Part shown: positions 40,783 to 49,602 of the stretch, piece by piece
Layout: every line of letters begins with the position of its first letter
Numbering within the stretch: position 1 is the stretch's first letter
DNA from: RGIG9115 sp045649825
GTDB taxonomy: Bacteria; Bacillota; Clostridia; UBA1381
Assembly: GCA_045649825.1 (NCBI GenBank)
Contig: JAZRQO010000013.1
Location: 1-64,000 of the forward strand
DNA length: 64,000 bases
Reading direction: 5' to 3'
The notes under the pieces: model-generated
Databases searched by the model: none
The model's input: the letters and a program-made list of their open reading frames with translations, nothing else
Told to the model about the DNA's origin: nothing
Translations under genes and position numbers: made by a program

Positions 40783-41761
40783 AAGGCATAAGCCATACAT
40801 CTTTATATACCACTCCAAGCTTTAACGCTTCATTGTGGTTTGAAACTGCAACATCTATTTTGTTGCCCTTGATTGCACCGCCGCAATCCTCTGCAAATCT
40901 TACTCCGTAGCCATCAATATATACCGATGAAAGCTTGGGGATTACCTTGGGGTCCACTGCTATTGTGTAGCCGGGAGTAACCTCTCCGCCCCACGCAGTT
41001 GCACTTCCCCACTTTCCTGAGCATTTTGTGCATGTGCAATAATGAGTTATTTTAAAATTGCCAAGGTATACTGAACCCGACGGCACCGTAGCCACCGATT
41101 CTTCAACCGCACCGTACCAAACATCGCTTCCTGATTCTTCAGGGAACTGCATAACAGGAACAACTATTAATCCGTCAGTTAGCTGTACAAAAGGTGGAAT
41201 GGAAACTGTTACAATATTATTGTGCCAATCAACCCAAAGTCCAAAAGCCTCCATAAGACCGCGTATGGGAACTACTATTGAACCGCTTGATACAACCGTT
41301 GCAGGAACTGGTGCTTCAATACTTTTACCTATTGAAACCGCATCACCTTCAGAATCCTTATAGTTATATGTAAGTCTGAAGCTCTCGTCATTAACCGTCA
41401 TTGTAACAATAATGCTTTCAGGCACAAGGTTCAGACCTTTCGTGTCTGCCTTTGAAAGCATGCGGTAAGCATACTCTTCTATAGGGAGAGCAGAGTCTGC
41501 TTTTGCATTTAATTTAACATAAGCTGTTTTTTCCGAATCCGACCAGCTCACCTCAAGACCTGCACTCTCGCAAAATCTTCTGAGAGGAACTACCGTTGAA
41601 TTTTCTATCGTCATTGGTGCAACTGTGTCGAAATCAATATGTACTGTACTGTCACTTACAACATTATCAAGCTTTATTCCGATTTCCCCCGCGGATACAC
41701 TTGCCGAACCCAGGAAAACCGTGAACACAAATGCCAAAAGGCATAAGACTGATTTCCTCAT
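40781..41761 (-). CDS. Copper amine oxidase N-terminal-like / 3D-domain secreted protein
   Basis: This 326-aa exported protein has a signal peptide (start MRKSVLCLLAFVFTVFLG). Two copper amine oxidase N-terminal-like wall modules (about 30-100 and 125-185, with VVPLRRFCESAGLEVSW and VVPIRGLMEAFGLWVDW) precede a C-terminal 3D domain (about 235-326) with the aspartates in FAEDCGGAIKGNKIDVAV. 3D domains belong to MltA/RpfB-type wall lytic proteins. ATG 41761 is chosen because GGAGG precedes it. The promoter is at 41808-41836. Confidence 0.85.
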   Translation of the reverse strand: MRKSVLCLLAFVFTVFLGSASVSAGEIGIKLDNVVSDSTVHIDFDTVAPMTIENSTVVPLRRFCESAGLEVSWSDSEKTAYVKLNAKADSALPIEEYAYRMLSKADTKGLNLVPESIIVTMTVNDESFRLTYNYKDSEGDAVSIGKSIEAPVPATVVSSGSIVVPIRGLMEAFGLWVDWHNNIVTVSIPPFVQLTDGLIVVPVMQFPEESGSDVWYGAVEESVATVPSGSVYLGNFKITHYCTCTKCSGKWGSATAWGGEVTPGYTIAVDPKVIPKLSSVYIDGYGVRFAEDCGGAIKGNKIDVAVSNHNEALKLGVVYKDVWLMP

Positions 41762-41807
41762 AATTACCTCCGTTTCTTTCGTCAACACATAACTGCTGAC
41801 AAGGGTA

Positions 41808-41836
41808 ATTATACCACAAAATCAGCCTTCGGGCAA
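41808..41836 (-). promoter_or_regulatory. Promoter of 3D-domain gene
   Basis: On the minus strand TTGCCC (41836-41831) and TATAAT (41813-41808) are spaced 17 bp. The gap 41762-42068 also contains three TTTGTAACA-type motifs and an AAAAACCCT/AGGGTTTTT inverted pair (41891-41957). Confidence 0.7.
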
Positions 41837-42068
41837 TGGAGTTGTTACAAAAATTCTGATTTTCTTAAAAACTTTGTAACATTTAACGAAATTAAAAAAC
41901 CCTATAGGTTTACATATTTCAAACGTCAGGAAATTATGTAATTCTAAGGGTTTTTAGGGTGTTTTTTTATGTCAATTACAACAAAAACAAGTCGAGGTTT
42001 GTAACATTTTTGTATAATTTTGTTTGTTCAATTCGTAAAAAATTTTTTTGGTTATTTTATACGAAAAA

Positions 42069-42770
42069 TCACTTCTCCGTCCTTACAATAACGCATACGC
42101 TACCCTCGCTGTCGCGAAGCTCCGCAGTAAATCCGATGCCATCATTCTTAACAAAAACAGAAACCTTGTCACCACGGCGAAGCTCCTTTACATATACCAC
42201 CTGAAGCTCCGTAAATTCATTTTCGTCAGGAAAATAATCAAGAGCAGCTTCAACTGATTTTACGTTGTTCATATGATTGTTTGTATCAAGGTCACGTTTT
42301 GTTACCGTAAACTCACCTGCAAAATCCATACCTGTCTGAGGTCTTAATCTTGGTAGGGGGAATTCGTTATCAGGCTCATCAATCGTGTCGTAGGTAGAGT
42401 TTATCTCTTCAGGGACACGGATAATGGTTTTTTTATCGGTATCAAAGGAGAACCAGCCTGCCGTGGCAATTCCCTTTATTCTGCCATCCTGAACAATCTC
42501 ATACTTTCTCATAACGTCACATCTTTGCACCTTCATAATCCCCGTTCTGAACTCTGCCGGTACATTATGACAAAGTGGCTCCGAAAGCTTTATTCTCCAC
42601 CCGCGAAGAAGCATTGCAAGAGAAATTTCCTGCATTTTTGCAAGGTCATATCCCACGTATGCGGAATGGAGAATAGACACATCCTGCAAAAGCTCAACCA
42701 CGGTTGAAAGCTTTACTTCCCCTCTGCTGTCCAGGTCGCTGTACTTAAAATCATATTCCTTTGAAAACAT
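42069..42770 (-). CDS. Acyl-ACP thioesterase (FatA/FatB-like)
   Basis: This 233-aa protein has two hot-dog domains. The first contains YDFKYSDLDSRGEVKLSTVVELLQD, and the second has TVTKRDLDTNNHMNNVKSVE with the Asn-His pair used in FatA-type catalysis (about residues 170-180). It releases free fatty acids from acyl carrier protein. ATG 42770 is chosen because GAGGAG is correctly spaced for it. A terminator of the upstream operon separates it from the acidic protein genes. Confidence 0.88.
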   Translation of the reverse strand: MFSKEYDFKYSDLDSRGEVKLSTVVELLQDVSILHSAYVGYDLAKMQEISLAMLLRGWRIKLSEPLCHNVPAEFRTGIMKVQRCDVMRKYEIVQDGRIKGIATAGWFSFDTDKKTIIRVPEEINSTYDTIDEPDNEFPLPRLRPQTGMDFAGEFTVTKRDLDTNNHMNNVKSVEAALDYFPDENEFTELQVVYVKELRRGDKVSVFVKNDGIGFTAELRDSEGSVCVIVRTEK

Positions 42771-42790
42771 ATTTTCTCCTCTTTCACACA

Positions 42791-42823
42791 AAAACCGGTC
42801 TGTTCAAACCCGAACAGACCGGT
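42791..42823 (-). terminator. Terminator of the acidic-protein operon
   Basis: ACCGGTCTGTTC and GAACAGACCGGT form a 12-bp stem, followed on the minus strand by TTTTT. Confidence 0.9.
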
Positions 42824-42836
42824 GTCTGATTAAAAA

Positions 42837-43580
42837 TTATTCTGCCTTGGGAGCTTCTTCGCCTTCTGCGGGAGCAGCTTCGCCTTCAGCAGGTGCTTCT
42901 TCACCCTCTGCAGGTGCAGCTTCATCTTCTGCGGGAGCTTTTTCAGCTTCCTGTGAAGCCTTAAGAGAAGCTTCCATCACAAGCTTATTGAATTCACCCA
43001 TATACATATCCTTGCTGAGCTTTGACTCATCAATTCCATACATCTGAGCAAACATAGGAATCATATCCTCGCCCATACCCTGCATTTCAAGCATTTTGCC
43101 GAGCTTTATATACCCTTCGGCAATAGAAATTGTTGTGTCGCCGGGCATATCTTCGGGAAGTCCGTTTTCTTTCTTGAACTCATCGAGAGTTTTGTCCGTC
43201 TGCTTTGCAGCATCATCAAGTGTTGTTGCATAGCCGTCCTCGTTAAGGTTATAGTGGTTGATTCTTGAGTCCATAAAGTAGTATTCAGCTACCATAAGGA
43301 TTCCACAGATTACAAGTGTTATAATAACTGCCTTAATAAGTGAAACTCTTGTGTAAACCTTTTTCTCTTCGTCCTCAGAAGCTTCTGCTACTTCCTCAAT
43401 CGCTTCTTCGTCTGCTTCCTCAAAAGCAACAGGAGCTTCGTCGATAACTTCTTCTGCATCTTCGATTACTTCCTCTGCAACCTCAACCGCTTCTTCTGCA
43501 GCCTCAACTACTTCTTCAACTGCCTCCTGTGCAGCCTCTACTGCTTCTTCATTTTCAAATAAATTCTTTTCGTCGCTCAT
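42837..43580 (-). CDS. Acidic single-pass membrane protein (paralog 3)
   Basis: This 247-aa protein has an N-terminal Glu/Ala/Val-rich region (1-70), one transmembrane helix (about 80-100), a membrane-distal domain with DGYATTLDDAAKQTDKTLDE and NGLPEDMPGDTTIS, and a C-terminal low-complexity tail of APAEGEE/APAEDEA repeats. It shares the transmembrane-plus-GLPxDMxGDT layout with the two genes upstream. This short LDE-FKK-GLP pattern resembles a motif repeated in some clostridial membrane proteins; function is unknown. It is third in the operon, 22 nt after paralog 2. Confidence 0.75.
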   Translation of the reverse strand: MSDEKNLFENEEAVEAAQEAVEEVVEAAEEAVEVAEEVIEDAEEVIDEAPVAFEEADEEAIEEVAEASEDEEKKVYTRVSLIKAVIITLVICGILMVAEYYFMDSRINHYNLNEDGYATTLDDAAKQTDKTLDEFKKENGLPEDMPGDTTISIAEGYIKLGKMLEMQGMGEDMIPMFAQMYGIDESKLSKDMYMGEFNKLVMEASLKASQEAEKAPAEDEAAPAEGEEAPAEGEAAPAEGEEAPKAE

Positions 43581-43602
43581 TTTTATATTTCCTTTCTTTT
43601 AT

Positions 43603-44262
43603 TTATTCAGCCTCTGTTTCTTCACCGTCGGCGGGAACTTCACTTTCGGGTGATTGAGTTTCCTCAGCCTGCGGCTGCTCAATTTCAACCTCTTCAAGTA
43701 TTTTTTCAAAATCGCCGTAACGCATATTTTCGTTTACTCTTTCATCCCCTGCCAGGCCCATCGCCTCAACTGCTGTTGCAAATGGGATACGGTAGTTCAT
43801 TTCAACATAAAGCCCTGCAGGCATATAATTGAGTGCTACCGCCGTAATCGTATCGCCTCGCATATCTGATGGAAGACCGTATGCGTCCTTCATTTCGTCA
43901 ACGGACATATCATACTCTTTTGCCATATCTGCCAGAGTGGGCATATATCCGTCCTTATTTGCATTATATGAGTTGTAGCTAACGGCATATGCCACAGCCA
44001 CCGCAACAACACAGATTATAACCGCCGCAGCTGCACTTATTACCGCTACTGCCGCCTTTGAAAGATTAATGCTCTTTTGGGGGACCTCTGCAGCTTCAAG
44101 AACTTCCTCGATTTCCTTAGTGTAGCATTCCACTCTTTCTTCTACGCAATCTGCATCGCCGTCGAAATTATCGTCAGCCATACCCATTGACGATTCTTCA
44201 AAACCGTCAGTTTCGCCGTTTACAACAGGCTCTTCGGGTACAAAACCATTATTTTCACTCAT
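43603..44262 (-). CDS. Acidic single-pass membrane protein (paralog 2)
   Basis: This 219-aa protein has an acidic N-terminal cytoplasmic stretch with EEVLEAAEV, a transmembrane helix (about 65-88), then DGYMPTLADMAKEYDMSVDE and YGLPSDMRGDTITA, matching paralog 3 in order. The tail is acidic (QAEETQSPESEVPADGEE). ATG 44262 is chosen because GGAGG sits before it; the ATG at 44277 overlaps the RBS. It lies 14 nt after the paralog 1 stop. Its function is not recognised. Confidence 0.75.
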   Translation of the reverse strand: MSENNGFVPEEPVVNGETDGFEESSMGMADDNFDGDADCVEERVECYTKEIEEVLEAAEVPQKSINLSKAAVAVISAAAAVIICVVAVAVAYAVSYNSYNANKDGYMPTLADMAKEYDMSVDEMKDAYGLPSDMRGDTITAVALNYMPAGLYVEMNYRIPFATAVEAMGLAGDERVNENMRYGDFEKILEEVEIEQPQAEETQSPESEVPADGEETEAE

Positions 44263-44276
44263 CTGTAAGTCCTCCA

Positions 44277-44729
44277 TTATTCAGCAGGAGCTTCTTCGCC
44301 CTCTGCAGGAGCTTCTACATCTTCTGCAGGTGCTTCCTCGCTTTCAAGAGCTGCAGCCATTTCTTCCATGAGCTTCTGGTAATCTGACATCTTCATATCA
44401 GGTGTAACAGTTTCAAGTAACTGACCTGAAGCCACAGCGTCCTCAAATGTCATACCGTCGAGCTTAAGCACGTTTTCTATAGTCATATTATCATAAACAT
44501 CTGTCATGCTTGCATTAGCATCAGCGTTCTCTATTCCATATTCCTTCATGAAATCTTCAACTGCCATGCCTCTTTCTGCCGCAAAGTCCTTAACCTTATC
44601 TCTGGGTCTGAACTTGTCGTAAAGTGCAAATGCCGCAAGAGCAATCACTACTACCAAGACTACTGCTATAACTGCATTAACAGCCTTATCGGCTGAACTT
44701 CTTTTTGCCTTAACTTTTTCTTTTGCCAT
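44277..44729 (-). CDS. Acidic single-pass membrane protein (paralog 1)
   Basis: This 150-aa protein has a basic start (AKEKVKAKRSSADK), one transmembrane helix (about 18-40), a domain with FAAERGMAVEDFMKEYGIENADANASMTD-type sequence corresponding to the GLP motif of the paralogs, and an APAEDVEAPAEGEE tail. It is the first gene of the three-gene operon, with a clear AAGGAG ribosome binding site. The basic N-terminus and acidic outer tail predict N-in/C-out topology. Function is unknown. Confidence 0.75.
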   Translation of the reverse strand: MAKEKVKAKRSSADKAVNAVIAVVLVVVIALAAFALYDKFRPRDKVKDFAAERGMAVEDFMKEYGIENADANASMTDVYDNMTIENVLKLDGMTFEDAVASGQLLETVTPDMKMSDYQKLMEEMAAALESEEAPAEDVEAPAEGEEAPAE

Positions 44730-44901
44730 TATTAATATCTCCTTTCGGTATTACCAAATAAATATACCACTTTTTTTCAAAAAAATCAATACGTTTTTAT
44801 AAATTAATTATGAATTTTCCGTTAAGGCATATAAATTGCCTGTTTTGGGGGCATAATTATGGAAATTTTTTTATCAAGTTATAAAAAATTTCAGAAAAAA
44901 C

Positions 44902-44930
44902 TTGTAATATTTCAAACTTTATTATATAAT
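44902..44930 (+). promoter_or_regulatory. lysS promoter
   Basis: TTGTAA (44902-44907) and TATAAT (44925-44930) are spaced 17 bp. No T-box is visible in the short leader. Confidence 0.75.
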
Positions 44931-44962
44931 AGTGGTTAATGATATTATCGGAGGAATTTGTA

Positions 44963-46519
44963 ATGGAAAACAATCAGAATAATCAGAACGATACACAGGA
45001 GCTTTCCGAGCTTTTGCAGGTAAGACGCGATAAACTTGCCGAGCTTCAGAAAGACGGACGGGATCCTTTTGAAATAACAAAATATACACGTACCCACACA
45101 TCAAAAGAAATTACGGAGAATTGTACAACTGAAGAACGTACAATTTCTGTTCGCGGAGAAGAAAAGCAGGTTACAGCCAGCATTTCACCCCTCGACGGAC
45201 AAACTGTTTCCGTTGCAGGACGTATTATGTCAAAGCGCGGTATGGGTAAGGTAGGATTTATCCACATTGCGGACATTGACGGTCAGATTCAGGTTTTTGT
45301 TAAAAAAGACGTGCTTGGTGAGGATGAATACAACCGCTTCAAGAAGCTTGACGTCGGTGATATAATCGGTGCAGAGGGCGAAGTTTTCACAACTCAGACA
45401 GGTGAAGTATCAGTAAGAGCCGACAAAATAACTCTTCTTTCAAAATCGCTCCAGCCTCTTCCCGAGAAGTTCCACGGCATGACAAATACCGACCTGCGTT
45501 ACAGACAGCGTTATACCGACCTTATTATGAACAGGGACGTTAAAGACACATTTATAAAGCGTTCAAAAATTATTTCAACTATCCGCAGCTACCTTGGCGA
45601 GCAGGGATTTTTAGAGGTTGAAACACCTATGCTCGTTTCAAATGCAGGCGGTGCGGCAGCACGTCCTTTTGAAACACACTTCAACGCTCTTGATGAAGAT
45701 TTCAAGCTCAGAATTTCACTTGAGCTTTACTTAAAGCGATTAATCGTCGGCGGACTTGAAAAGGTTTATGAAATCGGAAGAGTGTTCAGAAACGAAGGAC
45801 TTGACACACGTCATAACCCAGAATTCACTCTTATGGAGCTTTACCAGGCATACACCGACTACCACGGTATGATGGATTTAACAGAAAACCTCTACCGCCA
45901 TGTTGCAAATGAAGTTCTCGGAACTACAAAAATCGTTTACAACGGCATAGAAATGGACCTCGGCAAGCCTTTTGAAAGAATTACAATGGTTGACGCAGTA
46001 AAGAAGTATTCAGGGGTTGACTTTAACGAAATCAAAACTCTTGAAGAAGCAAGAGCGGCAGCTAAAGAGCACCACATTGAATACGAAGAACGCCACAAGA
46101 AGGGAGATATATTAAACCTCTTCTTCGAGGAATTTGCAGAAGAGCATCTTATTCAGCCCACATTCGTTATGGACCACCCAATCGAAATTTCTCCCCTTAC
46201 AAAGAAAAAGCCGGAGAACCCCGAATATGTTGAACGTTTTGAATTCTTTATGAACGGCTGGGAAATGGCAAATGCATATTCAGAGCTTAACGACCCCATC
46301 GACCAGAGAGAACGTTTCAAGGCTCAGGAAGAGCTTCTCGCTCAGGGCGACGACGAAGCAAACACCACAGACGAAGACTTCATGAACGCTCTTGAGATCG
46401 GTATGCCCCCCACAGGCGGCATAGGCTTCGGTATAGACAGAATGTGTATGCTCCTCACCGACTCCCAGGCAATAAGAGACGTCCTGCTCTTCCCAACAAT
46501 GAAGCCACTTGATAAATAA
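44963..46519 (+). CDS. lysS: Lysyl-tRNA synthetase (class II)
   Basis: This 518-aa class II enzyme has an OB-fold anticodon-binding domain (about 60-165, VSVAGRIMSKRGMGKVGF) and a catalytic core with motif 2 (KVYEIGRVFRNEGLDTRHNPEFT, about 265-290) and motif 3 (PPTGGIGFGIDRMCM, about 480-495). ATG 44963 has CGGAGG before it and gives MENNQNNQND; an upstream ATG at 44939 lies before the RBS and is rejected. It is monocistronic, with a terminator at 46621-46653. Confidence 0.96.
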   Translation: MENNQNNQNDTQELSELLQVRRDKLAELQKDGRDPFEITKYTRTHTSKEITENCTTEERTISVRGEEKQVTASISPLDGQTVSVAGRIMSKRGMGKVGFIHIADIDGQIQVFVKKDVLGEDEYNRFKKLDVGDIIGAEGEVFTTQTGEVSVRADKITLLSKSLQPLPEKFHGMTNTDLRYRQRYTDLIMNRDVKDTFIKRSKIISTIRSYLGEQGFLEVETPMLVSNAGGAAARPFETHFNALDEDFKLRISLELYLKRLIVGGLEKVYEIGRVFRNEGLDTRHNPEFTLMELYQAYTDYHGMMDLTENLYRHVANEVLGTTKIVYNGIEMDLGKPFERITMVDAVKKYSGVDFNEIKTLEEARAAAKEHHIEYEERHKKGDILNLFFEEFAEEHLIQPTFVMDHPIEISPLTKKKPENPEYVERFEFFMNGWEMANAYSELNDPIDQRERFKAQEELLAQGDDEANTTDEDFMNALEIGMPPTGGIGFGIDRMCMLLTDSQAIRDVLLFPTMKPLDK

Positions 46520-46620
46520 ACCGCATAAAATAGGCACTTTCGGAGCTTTTGGTACTCCAAATTACTCCATTTGTGCTCCACTTTATGCAAGAATATATGT
46601 TGAAAAAGGAACTGCTATTT

Positions 46621-46653
46621 AAAAGGGCAATGGAATTTACTCCATTGCCCTTT
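46621..46653 (+). terminator. Terminator after lysS
   Basis: AAAGGGCAATGGA and TCCATTGCCCTTT form a 13-bp stem with a short T-run. The gap 46520-46955 otherwise contains only the GGGGACGTGCC motif (46872-46889) and the next terminator. Confidence 0.75.
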
Positions 46654-46910
46654 CAGTTATTTTCATACTGTCACAAATGTATCTAAAACGACCTATTTCG
46701 TATTAATAGCAAACAACTCCTTTTATCTTAAATTATCAATTTTATTCAGTATATGGCACTTTAAAATATTCCAAATAATTTTTAAACTTATCTTGTGCCG
46801 ATAACGGTATATTTATTAATAATCAAATCATTATGCTTTATAAAATGCGCACAAACGCACCTGAGCGAAATTGGGGACGTGCCTGTTTTTGCATGATTTT
46901 ATTCAGCATA

Positions 46911-46948
46911 AAAAAGTATCAGCAAAACATTGTTGCTGATACTTTTTT
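46911..46948. terminator. Terminator after PepSY gene
   Basis: AAAAAGTATCAGCAA faces TTGCTGATACTTTTT; T-runs on both strands. Confidence 0.88.
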
Positions 46949-46955
46949 CGTATTC

Positions 46956-47333
46956 TTAATCGTCTATATCTGTTTCCCAACTCATTATTGTGCCGTCGGA
47001 GGCGTTTATGTCGGCATCATATTCGCTTCTGCCTTTTTTGAACTCGATCTCATAATGCCACACACCGTTGTCCTTTTCAAGCTCTACTCTGTCAAAAATC
47101 ACTTCGCCGTGGGAAAGGCCCGCCTTTTGAAGTGCGATTTCTTTTGCCTTTTCCTCGCCTATAAGGTTTTGGGAGTTTGCCGTAGTTTTGTTTTCAGGTA
47201 CGGGGATTGCAGTTGCCTGCATAAGGGATTGTGTTGCCACAGGTGTATTTGTTTCCATTGGTGCGTTTACATTTCTGCCGCAGGAAGCAAGCAAAGCACC
47301 ACACAGTGCAACTGCACATAAAATTTTAATCAT
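46956..47333 (-). CDS. PepSY-domain lipoprotein
   Basis: This 125-aa exported protein has a lipobox LLASC at residue 17, a Thr/Ala/Pro-rich linker (about 22-50), and one PepSY domain (about 55-120). The domain shows IGEEKAKEIALQKAGLSHGEV and WHYEIEFKKGRSEYDADINASDG. PepSY domains often inhibit proteases or sense the envelope. ATG 47333 follows GGAG at a somewhat long distance; a longer start at 47360 would place residues before the signal peptide. Confidence 0.83.
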   Translation of the reverse strand: MIKILCAVALCGALLASCGRNVNAPMETNTPVATQSLMQATAIPVPENKTTANSQNLIGEEKAKEIALQKAGLSHGEVIFDRVELEKDNGVWHYEIEFKKGRSEYDADINASDGTIMSWETDIDD

Positions 47334-47451
47334 ACCTTTATTCGCTCCTTTCAAAATCATATAGCTTAGTATGGTTTGTTATTTTATTTATATGCAAATA
47401 ACAAACATCTATCGAAATATGATTATCCACACTTGCAGAAAAAGGATTTTA

Positions 47452-47964
47452 TCAGTCGAGAACGAGTGAGGGAGCAGTATAAATTCTTGCGGCATATTCT
47501 GCGTCAAGGGAGTAAAGCCCTTTTGCATCACTTCCGAAAAGCTCCATTTTTTTAATCATATCGTCTGCATTCTTTTCTTCTTCAAGCTGTTCCTTTACAA
47601 ACCAGTCTAAAAACTGCATTGTTCTGAAATCTTTTACGTCGTATGCGGCACCGTAGATGTCGTTTATAAGGCTTGTTACATATTTTTCGTGTTCAAGTCC
47701 TGCTTTTAAGGGGTCCATAAGAGTTTTAAGCTCTTTATCCGGCTTGTCGATTGCACCAAGCTCTACCTTTTCACCGCACATCTGCAGATACTTCAAAAAG
47801 AGCATTGCATGGTCACGCTCCTCCTGAGCCTGAATCATATACCAGTTTGCAAAACCGTCAAGACCCTCTGCCTCATAAAAAACTGAAAAATCAAGATACA
47901 GATAAGCTGAATAAAGCTCTTTTGTTATCTGTTCATTAAGTAATTTTGAAACCTTCATATCCAT
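47452..47964 (-). CDS. ftnA: Ferritin
   Basis: This 170-aa four-helix iron-storage protein has the ferroxidase-centre residues in ELYSAYLYLDFSVFYEAEG (Glu near 17), QAQEERDHAM (Glu-His near 50) and a later EQLEEEKNADDMIKKMEL. It oxidises and stores Fe(II) as a 24-mer shell. ATG 47964 has GGAGG 8 nt upstream; ATG 47958 is possible. A rubrerythrin fragment lies just upstream (48025-48081), and iron genes lie beyond the inserted element. Confidence 0.93.
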   Translation of the reverse strand: MDMKVSKLLNEQITKELYSAYLYLDFSVFYEAEGLDGFANWYMIQAQEERDHAMLFLKYLQMCGEKVELGAIDKPDKELKTLMDPLKAGLEHEKYVTSLINDIYGAAYDVKDFRTMQFLDWFVKEQLEEEKNADDMIKKMELFGSDAKGLYSLDAEYAARIYTAPSLVLD

Positions 47965-48024
47965 ATGTCCTACCTCCATTTCTGAAACAGGCGACCCCAG
48001 AAGCGGCCGCCTGCAAAATATATC

Positions 48025-48081
48025 TTATTTGAAGTATCTGTTGAGAAGTCCCTCAAGGCCTCTGCCGTGTCTTGCCTCGTC
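48025..48081 (-). pseudogene. Rubrerythrin 3'-end remnant
   Basis: The last 17 codons plus stop of a rubrerythrin remain here, reading DEARHGRGLEGLLNRYFK. The intact rubrerythrin at 52314-52898 ends DEARHGKGLEGLLKRYF. Over 51 bp (48031-48081 against 52317-52367) I count 39 identical bases, with most differences silent. Upstream of the remnant the sequence changes to AT-rich mobile-element DNA. It is either a paralog cut by insertion or a displaced host 3' end. Confidence 0.75.
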
Positions 48082-48124
48082 TTGAGGGTTATTTAATTTT
48101 TTACTGTAATTTCAATATATTCAA

Positions 48125-48153
48125 AGGTGTGGGTTTTGCAAACCCCACTTTTT
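48125..48153. terminator. Hairpin near left end of the element
   Basis: GTGGGTTTTGCAAACCCCAC is a near-perfect palindrome followed by TTTTTT on the plus strand. Confidence 0.5.
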
Positions 48154-48211
48154 TCCACTTGAGAAACTGGGGCAAAGAGAATATGTTGAGATTACGCTGA
48201 AAAAGTCAATT

Positions 48212-49528
48212 TTACATTTCATTTAGAACAGAGAGTAGTCTGTCTTTTGCGTCCTCTGTGGTTGTTGCATAATACTTTTGACAGATGTTTGTGTTAGCAT
48301 GCCCTAAATGCTCTGCAAGAGCAATCATAGGGATGTTTTGCATAGCAATTATTGACGCATTTGTGTGGCGTAAAGCGTGAAAATGAAAGTTTATATTTGT
48401 TTCTTTTTTGACTTTATCAGTCCAATATTTTACAGAATTGATAGTGATGAGTTCCCCATTTTCTTTTCTTTGAATAAAATCTCCACCTACAATTTTAACC
48501 TCTTTATCTTTTATAGTTCTGTCATATACTACCTCTGTATTTTTATAACCTTTGCTCTGTTTATCTTTGTCTTGTTGCTTTTTATATTCTATCAAGTAAT
48601 CATACAATTTGGTTGGAACTTTTACCTTTCTTTTGCTCTTTTTGGTTTTAGTTGGTCCTAAATAGAAAATCTTTTCTTCTTGACTATAAAGCAACTGTTT
48701 GTTTATGTGTAATTCGTGGTTAGTTCTGTCAAAGTCCTTCCACATTAAAGCCATACATTCTGAAATACGTAAACCACAGTAATAACAAAGTAAAAATGAT
48801 ATATATAGGTTGCCATCTTTCATAACAGATATAATTTGCTCTATCTGCTCTTTGTTATATATTTCTATTTGTTCTCCCTCATCTTGTTTAGGTGGCATTG
48901 ATAGTTTTGTGGTTTTATTTTCAAAATCTTTCCTATATCTTTCTGGTTCAAGCCAATCATTATCATAAGCATATCCATATATTAGCCATATAAGTTTAAG
49001 AAAACCCTCAACATAACTATACTTGTAGCCTTGTTCAAAATTATTGTATTCATCCCCATCCTTGTATAGTTTTGCAAGATAGTTTTCTATATCTGCTTTG
49101 GAAATCTCTGCAAGTTTTTTATTCCCCCATTTAGGTTGAATGTGGTGTTCCCATAAAGACAGATGTCTTCTTGTGGTACTTTCCCTTTTGGTAAAAGCCC
49201 TATTTTCAAGATAGTGGTCAAATACTTCTTGAAATGTTTTTGTATAATCTCTTGTGGTGGTGGGTTCAATAGGTTTTTCGTGTGCCCATTTATAAGCAAG
49301 TTCATCTCTTGCCTTTTTTGCTTGAAGTGCAGTATGATAACCACCTCTATTTGTATCTTTGGATATGCCATTGTATTTTCTTGTCAGTCTAAAACCCCAA
49401 GTTCCTTTTCCTACTTCCTCATATACACCTCTGTATTTTTTCTCTTTTTTTGCTTTTTCCTTTTCTTTCTGCTCTTTCAAGGTTTTTGATATTGTTCCCT
49501 TTTGAACTCTCTCTTTTAAGGTAGCCAT
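48212..49528 (-). CDS. int: Integrase (tyrosine recombinase, AP2-like N-terminus)
   Basis: This 438-aa integrase has an N-terminal AP2-like DNA-binding domain (about 40-85, KYRGVYEEVGKGTWGFRL), a SAM-like core-binding domain (about 105-210) and a catalytic domain (about 230-430). The catalytic residues are seen: Arg in YCGLRISECMAL, Lys in TKTKKSKRKVKVP, HxxR in HFHALRHTNASI, His in LGHANTN and Tyr in CQKYYATTT. This is the layout of ICE and phage integrases such as that of Tn916. ATG 49528 is chosen because the longer frame to 49843 has no RBS and spans the promoter. It marks the left part of a roughly 4-kb element. Confidence 0.92.
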   Translation of the reverse strand: MATLKERVQKGTISKTLKEQKEKEKAKKEKKYRGVYEEVGKGTWGFRLTRKYNGISKDTNRGGYHTALQAKKARDELAYKWAHEKPIEPTTTRDYTKTFQEVFDHYLENRAFTKRESTTRRHLSLWEHHIQPKWGNKKLAEISKADIENYLAKLYKDGDEYNNFEQGYKYSYVEGFLKLIWLIYGYAYDNDWLEPERYRKDFENKTTKLSMPPKQDEGEQIEIYNKEQIEQIISVMKDGNLYISFLLCYYCGLRISECMALMWKDFDRTNHELHINKQLLYSQEEKIFYLGPTKTKKSKRKVKVPTKLYDYLIEYKKQQDKDKQSKGYKNTEVVYDRTIKDKEVKIVGGDFIQRKENGELITINSVKYWTDKVKKETNINFHFHALRHTNASIIAMQNIPMIALAEHLGHANTNICQKYYATTTEDAKDRLLSVLNEM

Positions 49529-49573
49529 ATTTCTTACCCCACTTTCTTTGTCATTATTTAAGTTCTTGAAACT

Positions 49574-49602
49574 ATTGTAACTCTTCAATGTGCTATAGTC
49601 AA
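49574..49602 (-). promoter_or_regulatory. Integrase promoter
   Basis: On the minus strand TTGACT (49602-49597) and TACAAT (49579-49574) are spaced 17 bp. The gap 49529-49966 also carries AAGCGTT three times and one TTTAGGGGTAAA motif. Confidence 0.75.

Noticed and set aside
46833..47321. Plus-strand 162-aa reading frame
   Set aside because: It is antisense to the PepSY lipoprotein, which has a lipobox and domain match.
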